This document shows positions 7,222 to 16,562 of a stretch of 64,000 nt of DNA, piece after piece. A program made the translations under genes and the position numbers. Position 1 is the first letter of the stretch. Every line of letters begins with the position of its first letter. Under the pieces are notes generated by a model. That model searched no databases. It was not told the origin of the DNA and saw only the letters and a list, made by a program, of their open reading frames with translations. The DNA lies in the NCBI GenBank assembly GCA_044222245.1, contig JBGANQ010000017.1:1-64000 (forward strand), written 5' to 3'. This DNA comes from CALFML01 sp044222245 (GTDB lineage: Bacteria > Myxococcota_A > Polyangia > Palsa-1104 > JAEUJZ01).

Positions 7222-8355
7222 ATGAGCCCGACACCGCCAGCAAGCGCGCCGTTGCCCAAGAAGTGTCTGCACTGCGGCGGAAACACCGTCCGTCCCCGAC
7301 GGCGCCCCGGCCGCACCGTCCACTACAGGACGATCGCGGCCCTGCCGCTTCCGGCGGACCTGATGATTCCCACGTGCAGCCGATGCCGAGCCGAGTACCT
7401 CGATGCCGATACGGCACAACGGCTAGAAGCGACCCTGTCCGCGCTCTATGTGGCCGGGCTCCGACGCAGGGCCAGCGAAGCGATCAAGACGCTGCGCCAG
7501 CACATCTCCCAGCGCCGGCTAGAACTCCAGATCGGCCTCTCGCAGGGATACCTGAGCCGACTGCTGGCGGACGCCGGAAATCCAAGTCCACCTCTGGTCT
7601 TGCTTCTGGCTCAGCCTGCGCGGTCTCTCAAGCCGGAGACCGCCGCGGCGCTGTACGCCGACTACTCCGGACGATACGCCGTGGCTACCCACCGCTTTTC
7701 GCTGCGGCTTGCCAAGAGTTTTTGGCAGTGGGCAGTGCGCTGCAGACATACAGCCGTCAACCCGTGGCTCAACGTAGATGCGGTCGGGCGGATCAAGGTC
7801 GGCAAGCAGCAGCTCCGCCCTTCTGAAGCACGCCGCTTCGCCGACGCTGCCGAGCAGGAAGCGCTTACAGGGAGCCGGATTGCGGTTGCTGTGCTCCTGT
7901 GCCTCTGTTGCGGCTTGCGAGCATCCGAAGCGATCGGACTCCGACGGCGAGACCTGGACGGCCACGATCTGTTCGTCGAGGGCACCAAGACCGCTCGAGC
8001 GCGCCGCCGTGTCACTCTCCCCGATTGGCTGCTCCCTCACCTCGCCCGGCTGATAGCGGACACGCTCCCCGAAGAGCTCCTGTTTCCACACAGACGGCAG
8101 ACGCTGTTCAATGCAGTAAAAAGGCTGTGCCGCACCGCCGGCACCCCGCTCACCTGCCCCCACGGGCTTCGCGCGACCTGGGCCAGCGCTGCGGTGACCG
8201 GAGGCGCTACGGTCGAGGCAGTCGCGGCTACTATGGGCCACAGCTCGACCCGTGTTACACTACGGCATTACGTGGAGCGCGATGCAGTGGTCAACGCTCA
8301 AGTCACCGCGTTCGATCGGCTACTAAATCGTTCCGCGAGCGTTCCGCCAGGCTGA
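7222..8355 (+). CDS. Zinc-finger/HTH fused to tyrosine recombinase
   Basis: 377 residues. The N-terminus has two CxxC pairs (CLHC near residue 15 and CSRC near 53) as in MqsA/YgiT-type zinc fingers, then an HTH-like segment (LQIGLSQGYLSRLLADAG). From about 150 it is a tyrosine recombinase with the full catalytic set: Arg in CCGLRASEAIGL, Lys in EGTKTAR, HGLR, GHSSTRVTLRH and the Tyr nucleophile in HYVE. It should catalyse site-specific strand exchange. It begins 3 bp after the HTH-methyltransferase stop, so it is the last gene of that operon. The last ~130 bp of the gene and the DNA after it recur elsewhere in the window (see repeats). A fused zinc-finger/HTH in front of an integrase is unusual. 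Confidence 0.85.
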   Translation: MSPTPPASAPLPKKCLHCGGNTVRPRRRPGRTVHYRTIAALPLPADLMIPTCSRCRAEYLDADTAQRLEATLSALYVAGLRRRASEAIKTLRQHISQRRLELQIGLSQGYLSRLLADAGNPSPPLVLLLAQPARSLKPETAAALYADYSGRYAVATHRFSLRLAKSFWQWAVRCRHTAVNPWLNVDAVGRIKVGKQQLRPSEARRFADAAEQEALTGSRIAVAVLLCLCCGLRASEAIGLRRRDLDGHDLFVEGTKTARARRRVTLPDWLLPHLARLIADTLPEELLFPHRRQTLFNAVKRLCRTAGTPLTCPHGLRATWASAAVTGGATVEAVAATMGHSSTRVTLRHYVERDAVVNAQVTAFDRLLNRSASVPPG

Positions 8356-8405
8356 GGTTCAGCAAATCTCCGACGGGAGATTTGAGCCGTCATCATCGGC
8401 AAGAG
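8221..8405 (+). repeat. Dispersed repeat, parent copy: recombinase 3' end + hairpin + core
   Basis: This copy contains the last ~135 bp of the recombinase gene, a perfect 9-bp-stem hairpin (CAAATCTCC/GGAGATTTG, about 8363-8384) and the core CCGTCATCATCGGCAAGA (8387-8404). It aligns base for base at offset 7980 with 16201-16385, with about 15 mismatches in 185 bp by my count. Shorter relatives lie at seven other places, all on this strand. The following 280 bp to the next gene hold no gene I can support. Confidence 0.85.
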
Positions 8406-8685
8406 CATCCATCCCGAGTAGCAAGCAGGCTAGATCCGTCCGCGCGGCGTCGCCAACAGCTGCGGACGGCTGCGGCGGAGTGTCTCCCAAGTCCCGTCCC
8501 AAGATCGCCAGCATCCGCTCAAGCCTTGGCGCGCGTCCTTGACACAGGCTGCGCGGCGGTGACACAGCGGGTATGCAAGGAGGTCTCGGCCTTGGTCGGG
8601 AATCTACAACGATTCCGGCAGGCTGGTAGGTTCTGCTATGGAGGCATGCTTTTTGCGTCGAGAGTCAGCCAAAGAAGGAGTGACC

Positions 8686-9879
8686 ATGCACCACAGCACA
8701 CGCAGAGGATTCTTGGCCGGGGTCTGCGGAGCCATCTCGGCGCTGGGCGCCTGCCAGTATTCGGAGCCGTCCGCCGCGCTCAGCGACCCACTGCGGAGCT
8801 CCGCAAAGTCATCCATCAAGCACATCGTGGTGCTGATGATGGAGAATCGCTCCTTCGATCACTACCTGGGCTGGCTGCCGGGGGCCGATGGCCGGCAGGC
8901 CGGCCTGAGCTACGTGGACAAGCTGGGCGTCGCGCACGCCACCTACCCGCTGGCTCCCGACTATCAGGGCTGCAGCCATCCCGACCCCGATCACGACTTT
9001 ACCAACGCGCGGATCGAGTACAACGGCGGCCAGTGCGATGGCTGGCTGCGCACCGCCAACAACGATGAGTATGCCATCGGCTACTACACCCGCGGCGACC
9101 TCCCGTTCCTGGCGGAGGCGGCGCTCAAGTGGACGAGCTTTGATCGCTACTTTGCCGCCATCATGTCCAGCACCTATCCTAACCGCATCTACCAGCACGC
9201 GGCGGTCACCGATCGGCTGGACAGCTCGCTGACCATCTCGACCCTGCCGACCATCTGGGACCGTCTGGCCCAAAAGGGACTGTCGGGGAAGTATTACTTC
9301 AACGACACCCCGTTCCTCGCGCTGTGGGGCGCAAAGTATGCCCCAATCATGCGGCCGTTCGCCGAGTTTCTCGCTGACTGCGCCTCGGGCGAGCTCCCGC
9401 AGGTCGCCTTTGTCGATCCGCGCTTCGTGGGAGAGGAGATGGGCGGCTCCGGGGACGATCACCCGCACGCCGACATCCGGGTTGGCGAGTATTTCATGTA
9501 CCAGGTGTATAAGGCGATCACCACAAGTCCCGCCTGGCGGCACACGGTCCTAGTCATAAACTTCGACGAGTGGGGCGGCTTCTTCGATCATGTGCCGCCG
9601 CCCCTGGCGCCGGATGTAAATCCGGACTTTCAGCTGCGCGGCTTCCGTGTCCCCTGCCTGCTGATCTCGCCCTTTGCCCGCCGGGGCTATGTGTCACACG
9701 ACGTATATGACCACACCTCTGTCTTGAAGATGATCGAGTGGCGCTGGGGTCTGCAGCCGCTCTCGGTACGCGACGCCAACGCTAAAAACCTCGCTGATGC
9801 CCTGGATCTGTCCACCACCAACCTCGCAGCTCCCGACTTCGCAGTGCCGCCGGTGCTGATCAGCAACCTCTGTCCTTGA
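8686..9879 (+). CDS. TAT-exported phosphoesterase of the phospholipase C / acid phosphatase (AcpA) family
   Basis: 397 residues. A twin-arginine signal (TRRGFLAG) ends in a possible lipobox (ALGAC). The body shows the family pattern IKHIVVLMMENRSFDHYLGW near the N-terminus, then the DxxHxF-type DPDHDFTNARIEYN, the DHPHADIRVGE segment and the VINFDEWGGFFDHVPPP motif. These are the metal and phosphoryl-binding elements of bacterial phospholipase C / AcpA enzymes. It probably hydrolyses phosphodiesters or phosphomonoesters in the periplasm or at the surface. ATG 8686 is chosen because AAGGAG (8675-8680) sits 5 bp upstream and puts the TAT motif at the N-terminus. It stands alone. Confidence 0.9.
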   Translation: MHHSTRRGFLAGVCGAISALGACQYSEPSAALSDPLRSSAKSSIKHIVVLMMENRSFDHYLGWLPGADGRQAGLSYVDKLGVAHATYPLAPDYQGCSHPDPDHDFTNARIEYNGGQCDGWLRTANNDEYAIGYYTRGDLPFLAEAALKWTSFDRYFAAIMSSTYPNRIYQHAAVTDRLDSSLTISTLPTIWDRLAQKGLSGKYYFNDTPFLALWGAKYAPIMRPFAEFLADCASGELPQVAFVDPRFVGEEMGGSGDDHPHADIRVGEYFMYQVYKAITTSPAWRHTVLVINFDEWGGFFDHVPPPLAPDVNPDFQLRGFRVPCLLISPFARRGYVSHDVYDHTSVLKMIEWRWGLQPLSVRDANAKNLADALDLSTTNLAAPDFAVPPVLISNLCP

Positions 9880-10730
9880 GACTTGGCTCACCTCGCAGGT
9901 GGGCTCGTTCCCAAGTCCGGCCGCAGCCCGTCCGCAGTGCCCCATGCCCCAGCCCGCACCGACGAGCGGCCGGGCTCGCGACTTCATCGGCAACAACGTT
10001 TCGTCCGTCGCAGAAGTAGGAAGTGGCGTTCCGCAGTTGCCGCGAAGTCCCTGAAAACTAAGCACTTGGGCTGCCGAATGGATGAAAATACCTGCGCTGC
10101 TCTACCGTCCGCCCGATTCCTGATTGGCGCCCACCAATTGGACTTCCCGCGCTCTGGGTAGGGCGGGCCGGCCAGCGTGCTTTTTGTAGCGGACTGGCTG
10201 CGTAGGACGGCCCATCGGGGCAAGAGAGGCTTCGCTCCAGACTCCCGATCGCGTGGGACAGAAAGCAGCTCACCTTGGATCGATCCGCCGCTCGGGCGGT
10301 GACAGGAGCGAAAACACCAGCGGACCGGCGCTCCGGGCCGGCAGCACGCGCTAGAGCTTGCGCGCGGGCCGTCCGTGCGGAGCACAAGCTCGGGAGGACA
10401 GCCGATGCCGGCGCCCGCCAACATCAGCGCCTGCAGCTCATAAGACGAGCTGGCTCGAACACGGGGAGTGATCTTCACGCTCACGGTGCCCTCGCTCGCT
10501 TCACCAGCATCGCACCCTCCGCAGCGGGGCGCGCGACCACATCGAGCAGGGGCGTAAGCTGCTACTGCAGGGGAATTGAGAACATAGACATCAGCGGCTT
10601 AGCCGATACGCTGACAGGCAGCTTGCTACGCTGAGAGGCTCTTTGACAAGGAGCGCGCGCCGTGACATAGTTGCACAGCTTGCTGGGTGCGTTCCCTATT
10701 TGCAGTAACCAGGAATGGGAGGAATTGACG
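9880..10730. other. Long intergenic region with one dispersed repeat copy
   Basis: 851 bp with no gene I can support. It contains the repeat copy at 9975-10065. The remainder shows only short open frames of unlikely composition. It separates two solitary genes. Confidence 0.55.
9975..10065 (+). repeat. Dispersed repeat, short form
   Basis: The core TTCATCGGCAACA is followed by GTCGCAG, then GGCGTTCCGCAGT, then CCGCGAAGTC and, further on, AGCACTT. The same order with the same spacing is found at 20845-20930, and a weaker version at 32520-32610. Same strand as all other copies. Confidence 0.7.
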
Positions 10731-11384
10731 ATGCCCTACACCGCAGCCCAATCGCTTACTTGGGTCGGCAACTACATCAAGAAAGCCACTACTGATAAGT
10801 ACCGGCAGTACGCGGTCCTCGACCTCGTGAGCTTCATGGGGGTTATCAGTTCATTTTCGGATGACGAATGGTATAAGTCCTATGCACTGCTGCTCTATTA
10901 CAACACCCTAGGCAGGGACAAGCAAAACCCCATCGGCATGAAATACGCCTCCCCGCTGAAATTCTCCTACGACAACGGGTCGGCGTCCGGAAATGACCGG
11001 GATAAAGATACCAAGCCTACCGTGGACAAGAACCCCACCTTGCTCAGCAAGAAGAATGTCGAGCTCCACGGCTGTGGCCAGTGCGCCTACTTCGCAGACC
11101 GTGCGGGCGAGCTTCTGGCCATCCCCACGCTCACCAACAAACCCGCGCCGCCGAAGGTGGAGAAAGTCGCCCTGTCGAACCACAATCTGGTTCGCGTCAA
11201 TGGCGACGCTGCCCCGGCCGAGCACGTCATCGTGGACCTGTGGTGGATCGCGCTGGGGCACCCCGTCGCTAAAAGCATCTGCAAGTTGAGCGACTGGGGG
11301 TTGAAGGGCCAATACGATCGCGAGCGTGGGGTCACGGTGAAAAAGACGTGGAACCCGGACCCGGCCATCAAAGCGTGGACCTAG
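10731..11384 (+). CDS. Possible cysteine-peptidase-like (papain/transglutaminase-fold) protein
   Basis: 217 residues with no signal peptide or membrane helix. The C-terminal half has a CGQCAYFADRAGELLA block, which resembles the nucleophile helix of papain-fold enzymes. SNHNLVRVNG and AEHVIVDLWW follow, and could supply the His and Asp. This Cys/His/Asp order is typical of transglutaminase-like and effector cysteine proteases. I do not recognise a specific family. The N-terminal 100 residues resemble nothing I know. GGGAGG lies 8-9 bp before ATG 10731. Without a signal peptide it may act in the cytoplasm or be exported by a dedicated system. Function is a guess from motif order. Confidence 0.45.
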   Translation: MPYTAAQSLTWVGNYIKKATTDKYRQYAVLDLVSFMGVISSFSDDEWYKSYALLLYYNTLGRDKQNPIGMKYASPLKFSYDNGSASGNDRDKDTKPTVDKNPTLLSKKNVELHGCGQCAYFADRAGELLAIPTLTNKPAPPKVEKVALSNHNLVRVNGDAAPAEHVIVDLWWIALGHPVAKSICKLSDWGLKGQYDRERGVTVKKTWNPDPAIKAWT

Positions 11385-12267
11385 GTACTGCCCAGTGGCC
11401 CTGTAACGCGCGACGTCGGCTGCGCGACCTGCTCCGCCAAAGTTGATCTGGTCAAATCCCCAATCGAGCCCATGGATCGCCCAAAATAGTACGTCAGCAG
11501 TGAGAGCAACTTGGGCTGACCACGCCGGTGGCGGGTCAGGCGCCCGACGACGCTCCGGTCTGTCCCAGCGCCGACTGCCTCGTAATCGCCGAGCTGCTTC
11601 CGTCGCTCCGTCAAAAGGCTTTCAGAAAGCTCACCACTTCCGGCTTGTGGTCCAGACCGGAGTTCCCGGCCAGCATCGTCACGCAGGGGCCGCTGAGACG
11701 CTCTAGGCAGGGATTCCCGCCGACCGGACTTCCAGATCCAGTGCGGGCATCGTCCGCGGTCGCAAACGTGTCGGGTTCGCTGTCGAGGTGGCGGGCGATG
11801 GTCTGACCGGGCTTGAGCTGGCCAGTTATCCTAGAACGGACCTGGTGATTTTAGACCTTATGCTGGCTGATTTGCTTTCAGCAAGTCGATCCCCGTGGTC
11901 TGCGGATTATCGTCCATACGTCGCCACCGACCTCCCCAGATTCGATTCCGCTGCTTGGTCTGCAGCGTTCAGTCCAATGCAAATGAACTTGCAAAACGGG
12001 AGCGGCGCGATCATGAAACGTACGCCGCGGCCTGGGCTTACAGTCCATGCGATCATTTCGCAGTATTTTTTATACCCTCTTGATTTTCCAAGGCCGCAGC
12101 GCCGATCGGGCGAAGCGGAACTAGTACTGTTGATCGCCGCTGTTCTTTGAATACCAGATCACCAAGCTCATTTCAGGACAGGTGGACCGCTGGCACTCCA
12201 GATAGTCCGGAATGCAGACGCGCCCCTCTGACACCTTTCCAGCAATTCGTTAGTGGAGAGTGCAAAG
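11385..12267. other. Intergenic region with a decayed response-regulator fragment
   Basis: About 880 bp. The only recognisable content is the receiver-domain remnant at 11767-11871, listed separately. The rest has no protein-like frame that I can support. Confidence 0.55.
11767..11871 (+). pseudogene. Remnant of a response-regulator receiver domain
   Basis: In one frame the DNA reads VGFAVEVAGDGLTGLEL followed by ASYPRTDLVILDLMLAD. This is the classic stretch of a receiver domain from beta-2 to the phosphorylated Asp (LVILDLMLPD in intact proteins). Upstream the N-terminal acidic pair and beta-1 are missing, and downstream the frame loses similarity at once, so it is a fragment of roughly 35 codons. 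No partner kinase lies near it. Confidence 0.65.
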
Positions 12268-14188
12268 ATGCAGACGCGATGGAGCAGAAGATTGGGGATC
12301 TCTGTCTTGGTAGGACTTGGCACAATGGCAACCTGGGGGTGCGGGGACAACTCGGGAACCATGACCCAAGCCGTCACCTTGGCGGGCGCGGTGCAGAAGG
12401 GCCCATTTGTGCTGGGCTCGACGGTGAATGTGTCCACTCTGGATGCAAAGGGCAGCCCGCTTGGCCAGGTGTTCAACACCAAGACGAGCAGCGATCTCGG
12501 CGAGTTCCAGGTTGACTTCATGGCGAGCGGACCAGTCGCCTTGGAAGGCAGCGGCTTTTGCTACAATGAGGTCAGCGGAGGGCTGTCCAGCGCCAGCATC
12601 ACCCTTCGCGCTTACTACGAAATTACCGCGGGTGGCCAGCAGGAGGCCTACGGCAACCTGGTCACCCACCTTACCTATGGCCGCATCAAACGCCTCGTCT
12701 CCCAGGGAGCGACCTTCGCTGCCGCAACCAAGCAGGCCGAGGACGAGCTGCGTACGGCGCTAGGTGTGGGCGGCGCCTCGTTCATGCCGGGCAAGGCCGG
12801 CATCAGCATGAATCTCTTGGGCGGGGATACCGATGCCAACGACTATCTGTTCGCCGTGAGCGCGCTGGTCGCGCAGGCTGCTGCCACCAAGGCGGCCCTG
12901 GGAGCTGACTCGGTCGATGCGGTGGTCCAGGAGCTGCTAAATACCACCGCCGCGGATCTGGCCGACGATGGAAAGCTCACCGCCGCGCTGGCCGCGACTT
13001 ATCAGCAGGCCCAGCTTGCCCTACAGCCGGAAGACATCATGAACAAGCTCCAGGCGCGGCTGTCCGCCATCGGGTCCGCCGCAAGCGTTCCCGACCTGAA
13101 CCGGATTATCGATACGGACGCCGAAGGCATCCCCAATGCCAAGGATAACTGCCTGCTGATTGCCACCCCGAAGCAGGATGTCATAAAGGACGGCCTGTGC
13201 CGCGTCGTCAAGACCAACAGCGTCTCCATCCCGGAAGGCACGGTGTCGGGTACCATCCTGGCCGGCGATCTGGATCACAGCGGCACCGCCAGCGTCGTCG
13301 CGTTCGTGAATCCCTCGGCATCCACCGATGCCGCCCTTGCCCGAGTTTTTTCCCAAAGCGCCACCGGCCGGCTCCAGGCCCCCAGGGACATCAAACTTCC
13401 TTTGTCGCCTGGCTTTACCAGCCGCGCAAACCAGGCATTGGTAATCGACGATGTCAGCAAAGATGGTGCCCCGGATATCATACTCAGCAGCGGTAACTGG
13501 ATGGCGGTTTACCCCACCGACAGCAAAGGTGGCTTCGGCGCCTCCGGGGCCCTGACCCAGAACCCGCCCCAGATGATCGGAGGGTTCCCGTTTACAGGCT
13601 ATGCCGGACCGATCGCGGTAGGGGACTTCGATGGCAACGGTCTCCCTGACATCGCTGGCACTCCGTTCCATCCCTTCGGCACGGGAATCACCCTCAACCC
13701 GGTTGTGCTGCAGCTCCAGAGGGCGGCAGGGGTCTGGGCGGCGCCGAAGGTGGTCTCCATGCTGTCGAGTCCCGTTGCGGGCAACATTCCTACAGTGGCC
13801 GCCGCGGACCTAAACCACGACAACAAGCCCGATCTGGTTACGGTCAATTATGACGCGTTGCCCAACCCGCCATTTGTCGCCGTGCTGCTCGGAGACGGCG
13901 CTGGCGGCTTCACGGCCATGCCATCCATCCCGCTGCCGCCGGGGGGCAAGCCCGTTGTTGTCGATGTCAACTCAGATACCATGCAAGACGTGCTGATCCA
14001 TAACATGGCCTCCGGAGGAGGGAGTCCCCTATTTTTGCAGCGGCACCGGGTTCAAGTCGCAGCCGACCAAGATCGCGAACCTGTCGCGCTCCGGCCAGGG
14101 GACAGCCGTCGATTTGAATAAGGACGGCGTGCTCGATTTCGTCGACAACGATGGGCTGACTCTCTCTGCGATTCTCATCAACCCATAA
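12268..14188 (+). pseudogene. FG-GAP (VCBS-like) repeat lipoprotein, broken near its 3' end
   Basis: The N-terminus (MQTRWSRRL...) has a lipoprotein signal with WGC, then a transthyretin-like region (VQKGPFVLGSTVNVSTLD). The C-terminal half has Ca-binding FG-GAP-type repeats: DVSKDGAPDIIL, DFDGNGLPDIAG, DLNHDNKPDLVT, DVNSDTMQDVLI. The reading frame ends at 14121 with a frameshifted tail. A one-base shift in the T5 run at 14032-14036 restores family sequence (AVDLNKDGVLDFVDND) to a stop at 14186-14188. Past that stop, still in frame, comes another FG-GAP-like piece (MAAGLAVADFNGG), so the end is decaying. Intact relatives are surface-exposed adhesion or repeat proteins. ATG 12268 is preferred over the GTG at 12253. 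Confidence 0.7.
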
Positions 14189-14505
14189 AGCCCGCCCATG
14201 GCTGCGGGCCTCGCTGTCGCCGACTTCAATGGCGGCCGACGGCCCTTGGCCTGGTGAGTGCCGGCGATTATGGCCGCTCTGACACACGTAGCCTGTACCG
14301 ATGACGGCGACCGCTTCGACGCGCCGCTTGTATTCTACCAGGTCCAGGCCCTCCAACCGGGGGATATGCGTCTCGGCCGAAAACTCCGTGTTCAGGGTTT
14401 AGCGATGGTTCGCCATGGCAGTTCGCGGGCCTATCAGGCTGCTCGCCAGCGTTGCCCGACGGAGCCGTCGGCCGTGAGCGCCCCCCGGCTTGACTGCCTA
14501 CGGGC
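14189..14505. other. Decaying 3' sequence of the FG-GAP gene
   Basis: Directly after the stop at 14188 the same frame gives AGLAVADFNGG, and a different frame near 14300 gives DGDRFDAPLVFY, which also resembles an FG-GAP repeat. No complete gene is present. This looks like former coding sequence of the upstream lipoprotein. Confidence 0.45.
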
Positions 14506-15027
14506 TTACTGCGGCGGTATCAGCACCGTGTCGATAACGTGGATGACGCCGTTGCTGGCCGCGATGTCGGTCTGCTCAACGGTCGCTCCGCCGACCTTGA
14601 CTTTGCTGCCCTCAACGGCAACGTTCAAGCTACCGCCCTGCACCGTCTTTGCCGTGGTGAGCTTGACGACGTCAGCGGCCAGGATCTTCCCCGGGACCAC
14701 ATGGTAGGTGAGGATCGCCTTGAGCTTGTCGAGTGACTCGGGCTTGAGCAGCGCTTCCACGGTTCCTGGCGGCAGCTTGGAAAACGCCGCGTCGGTCGGA
14801 GCGAACACCGTGAACGGACCCGGGCTCTTGAGAGTATCCACAAGGCCTGCGGCCTTGACCGCAGCGACCAGGGTGGTAAATGAGCCGGCGCTGACCGCCG
14901 TATCAACGATGTCGCTCTTGGCGAGCGAACTCCCCCTGTCTGTCGTAGAAGAGGTGGTCGCACAGCCGGAAGTGCCAGTCGATAACAGCACACACAGAGC
15001 CAGAGTCATCTTGGTCGAGCGTCGCAT
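14506..15027 (-). CDS. Fasciclin (FAS1) domain lipoprotein
   Basis: 173 residues. A lipoprotein signal (GTSGC) is followed by one FAS1 domain with the two conserved blocks FTVFAPTDAAFSKLP and GVIHVIDTVLIPPQ and the YHVVPG motif. FAS1 domains mediate adhesion or act as secreted structural modules. ATG 15027 is chosen because AAGGAG lies just upstream. The gene follows the two-domain paralogue (15076-16059) after 48 bp on the same strand, probably one transcript. Confidence 0.92.
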   Translation of the reverse strand: MRRSTKMTLALCVLLSTGTSGCATTSSTTDRGSSLAKSDIVDTAVSAGSFTTLVAAVKAAGLVDTLKSPGPFTVFAPTDAAFSKLPPGTVEALLKPESLDKLKAILTYHVVPGKILAADVVKLTTAKTVQGGSLNVAVEGSKVKVGGATVEQTDIAASNGVIHVIDTVLIPPQ

Positions 15028-15075
15028 AATGTTCTCCTTTGTTGGCAAGGCGGACACGGGCAGAGGGCAAGCCGG

Positions 15076-16059
15076 CTAGAGCCCGGGGGGGATGAGCACC
15101 TTGTCGATGACATGGATGACGCCATTACGACCTGGGACATCGGTGAACACGACGTTCGCCGCAGCCGCGGTGGAATCGGCGATCGTGACCTTGCCGTTGG
15201 CCACAGTCAGGGTGAGCTTGTTGGTCTCCACGGTGGTCACTGGGCCGGTGGTGACGTCCTTGGCATACGCGGCAGTCGCCAGCACGTGGTAGGTCAGCAC
15301 TCGGCCCAGCTTGGCCTTGTTTGCCAGCAGCGCGTTGAACGCGGCGTCTCCCAGCGCTGCCTTGAGGGCGGCAAACGCGGCATCAGTTGGAGCAAAGATC
15401 GTGAAGGGGCCCGGGCCGTTCAGGGTATCGACCAGACCCGCGGCCTTGACGGCCGCCACCAGGGTCGAAAACTTCACAGCGCCGTCATCATAGCCGATCG
15501 CCGTATCAACCAGCGTCGGTAGCAGGACCCCATCTATGACGTGGATGACGCCATTTCCAGCCAGGACGTCGGGCTTGGTCACGTTGATGCTGCCGTTGAG
15601 CACTACCTTGCCGCCGCTGCCATCCACGTTCAGCGAAGCCCCTTGTACCGAAGCGACATCCTGCTTCTTGCCCAGCACGTCGGCGGCCTTCACCTGGCCG
15701 GCGAGCACATGATACTTGAGAATGAGACCGAGCTCGGTCTTGTAAGGAGGCGTCACGAGCTTGTTGAGCAGAAAGGCGGGCACAGTCTGGAAGGCGGCAT
15801 CGGTAGGCGCAAAGACCGTGAAGGGACCGGCACCGCGCAGGGTCTGCTCCAGACCGGCACCCTGCACTGCGGCGATCAGCGTCGCAAACTGACCCGCTCC
15901 GATCGCCGTGTCCACGATGTCTTTGCGTGCCCGGACCCCCAGGTCAGGCGCCGTCGCCAGGTCCGGCGGGGTCGAAGCATCATCTTTGGGATTGCCGCAG
16001 CCCAAAAGCAGGGCAGCGCTGAGGAAGAGAACAGTAGAGACTTGGCGGCGCGGTTTCAT
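15076..16059 (-). CDS. Lipoprotein with two fasciclin (FAS1) domains
   Basis: 327 residues. A signal peptide with lipobox (LLLGC) is followed by a PDLATAPDLG linker and two FAS1 domains, each with FTVFAPTDAAF or FTIFAPTDAAF, YHVLA and NGVIHVID. Each domain is nearer to the single domain of the downstream gene than to typical FAS1 proteins, which suggests local duplication. ATG 16059 is chosen from AAGGA 7 bp upstream and the signal peptide. It is the upstream gene of the pair. Confidence 0.92.
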   Translation of the reverse strand: MKPRRQVSTVLFLSAALLLGCGNPKDDASTPPDLATAPDLGVRARKDIVDTAIGAGQFATLIAAVQGAGLEQTLRGAGPFTVFAPTDAAFQTVPAFLLNKLVTPPYKTELGLILKYHVLAGQVKAADVLGKKQDVASVQGASLNVDGSGGKVVLNGSINVTKPDVLAGNGVIHVIDGVLLPTLVDTAIGYDDGAVKFSTLVAAVKAAGLVDTLNGPGPFTIFAPTDAAFAALKAALGDAAFNALLANKAKLGRVLTYHVLATAAYAKDVTTGPVTTVETNKLTLTVANGKVTIADSTAAAANVVFTDVPGRNGVIHVIDKVLIPPGL

Positions 16060-16198
16060 GGGGCAGTCCTTTGGTAGAAGTTGAAAACATGAGTGCTTTC
16101 GTCTATCTGGCCAACTTGGATGCAGCCTAAGTGGAAAATTGTGCGCAGACATTTCAAGCGGCGTGAGCATTGTAGTTAAGCTCGACCTGCGTTCGCTG

Positions 16199-16335
16199 CA
16201 GTCGCGGCCACTATGGGCCACAGCTCGACCCGTGTTACACTAGGCCATTACGGAGAGCGCGGTGCAGCGGTCAACGCTCAAGTCACCGCGTTCGATCGGC
16301 TGCTAAGTCGTTCCGCGAGCGTTCCGCCGGGCGGC
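16199..16335 (+). pseudogene. Detached 3' end of a tyrosine recombinase gene
   Basis: The sequence encodes the last ~45 residues of the recombinase at 7222-8355, including MGHSSTRVTL and the Tyr-containing HYGER (HYVER in the intact gene). Similarity begins abruptly at about 16198; no upstream recombinase sequence is present. The original stop is lost. It is not a functional enzyme. It forms the left part of the repeat copy at 16199-16490. Confidence 0.85.
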
Positions 16336-16490
16336 AGTTCAGCAAATCTCCGCCGGGAGATTTGCGCCGTCATCATCGGCAAGACTGTCCCGAGATCGCA
16401 GGACGCGCGCTCAGCCTCGGGGGTCTTGGGGACAATAAAGCCGCGGAATGCCCCTGGATTAGATATGGAGCTGCGCGTCCCAAGCCAGCA
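16199..16490 (+). repeat. Dispersed repeat, long form
   Basis: 185 bp match the parent copy at 8221-8405 at about 92 per cent identity, including the hairpin CAAATCTCC/GGAGATTTG and the core CGTCATCATCGGCAAGA. Past the core the similarity to 52205-52390 continues for about another 100 bp (GCAGGAC, CGCTCAGC, GCCGCGGAA, CCTGGAT in the same order). It sits between the fasciclin lipoprotein gene and the RsbR-like gene, and no other gene lies in 16060-16562. Confidence 0.85.
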
Positions 16491-16562
16491 CCAGGTCGGC
16501 TGGCTCCAGGGTGGCCATGTGGGGCCGCGGGTCGCTTCAGGTTCCGGTTTCCCAGCTCCGCA

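Noticed and set aside
8363..8384. Hairpin after the recombinase as an ordinary terminator
   Set aside because: It lacks a T-run and is repeated with the flanking core elsewhere, including places without an upstream gene end, so it is better seen as part of the repeat family.
8359..8565. A 68-codon minus-strand frame as a small gene after the recombinase
   Set aside because: No ribosome binding site or family match, and part of it lies in the dispersed repeat.
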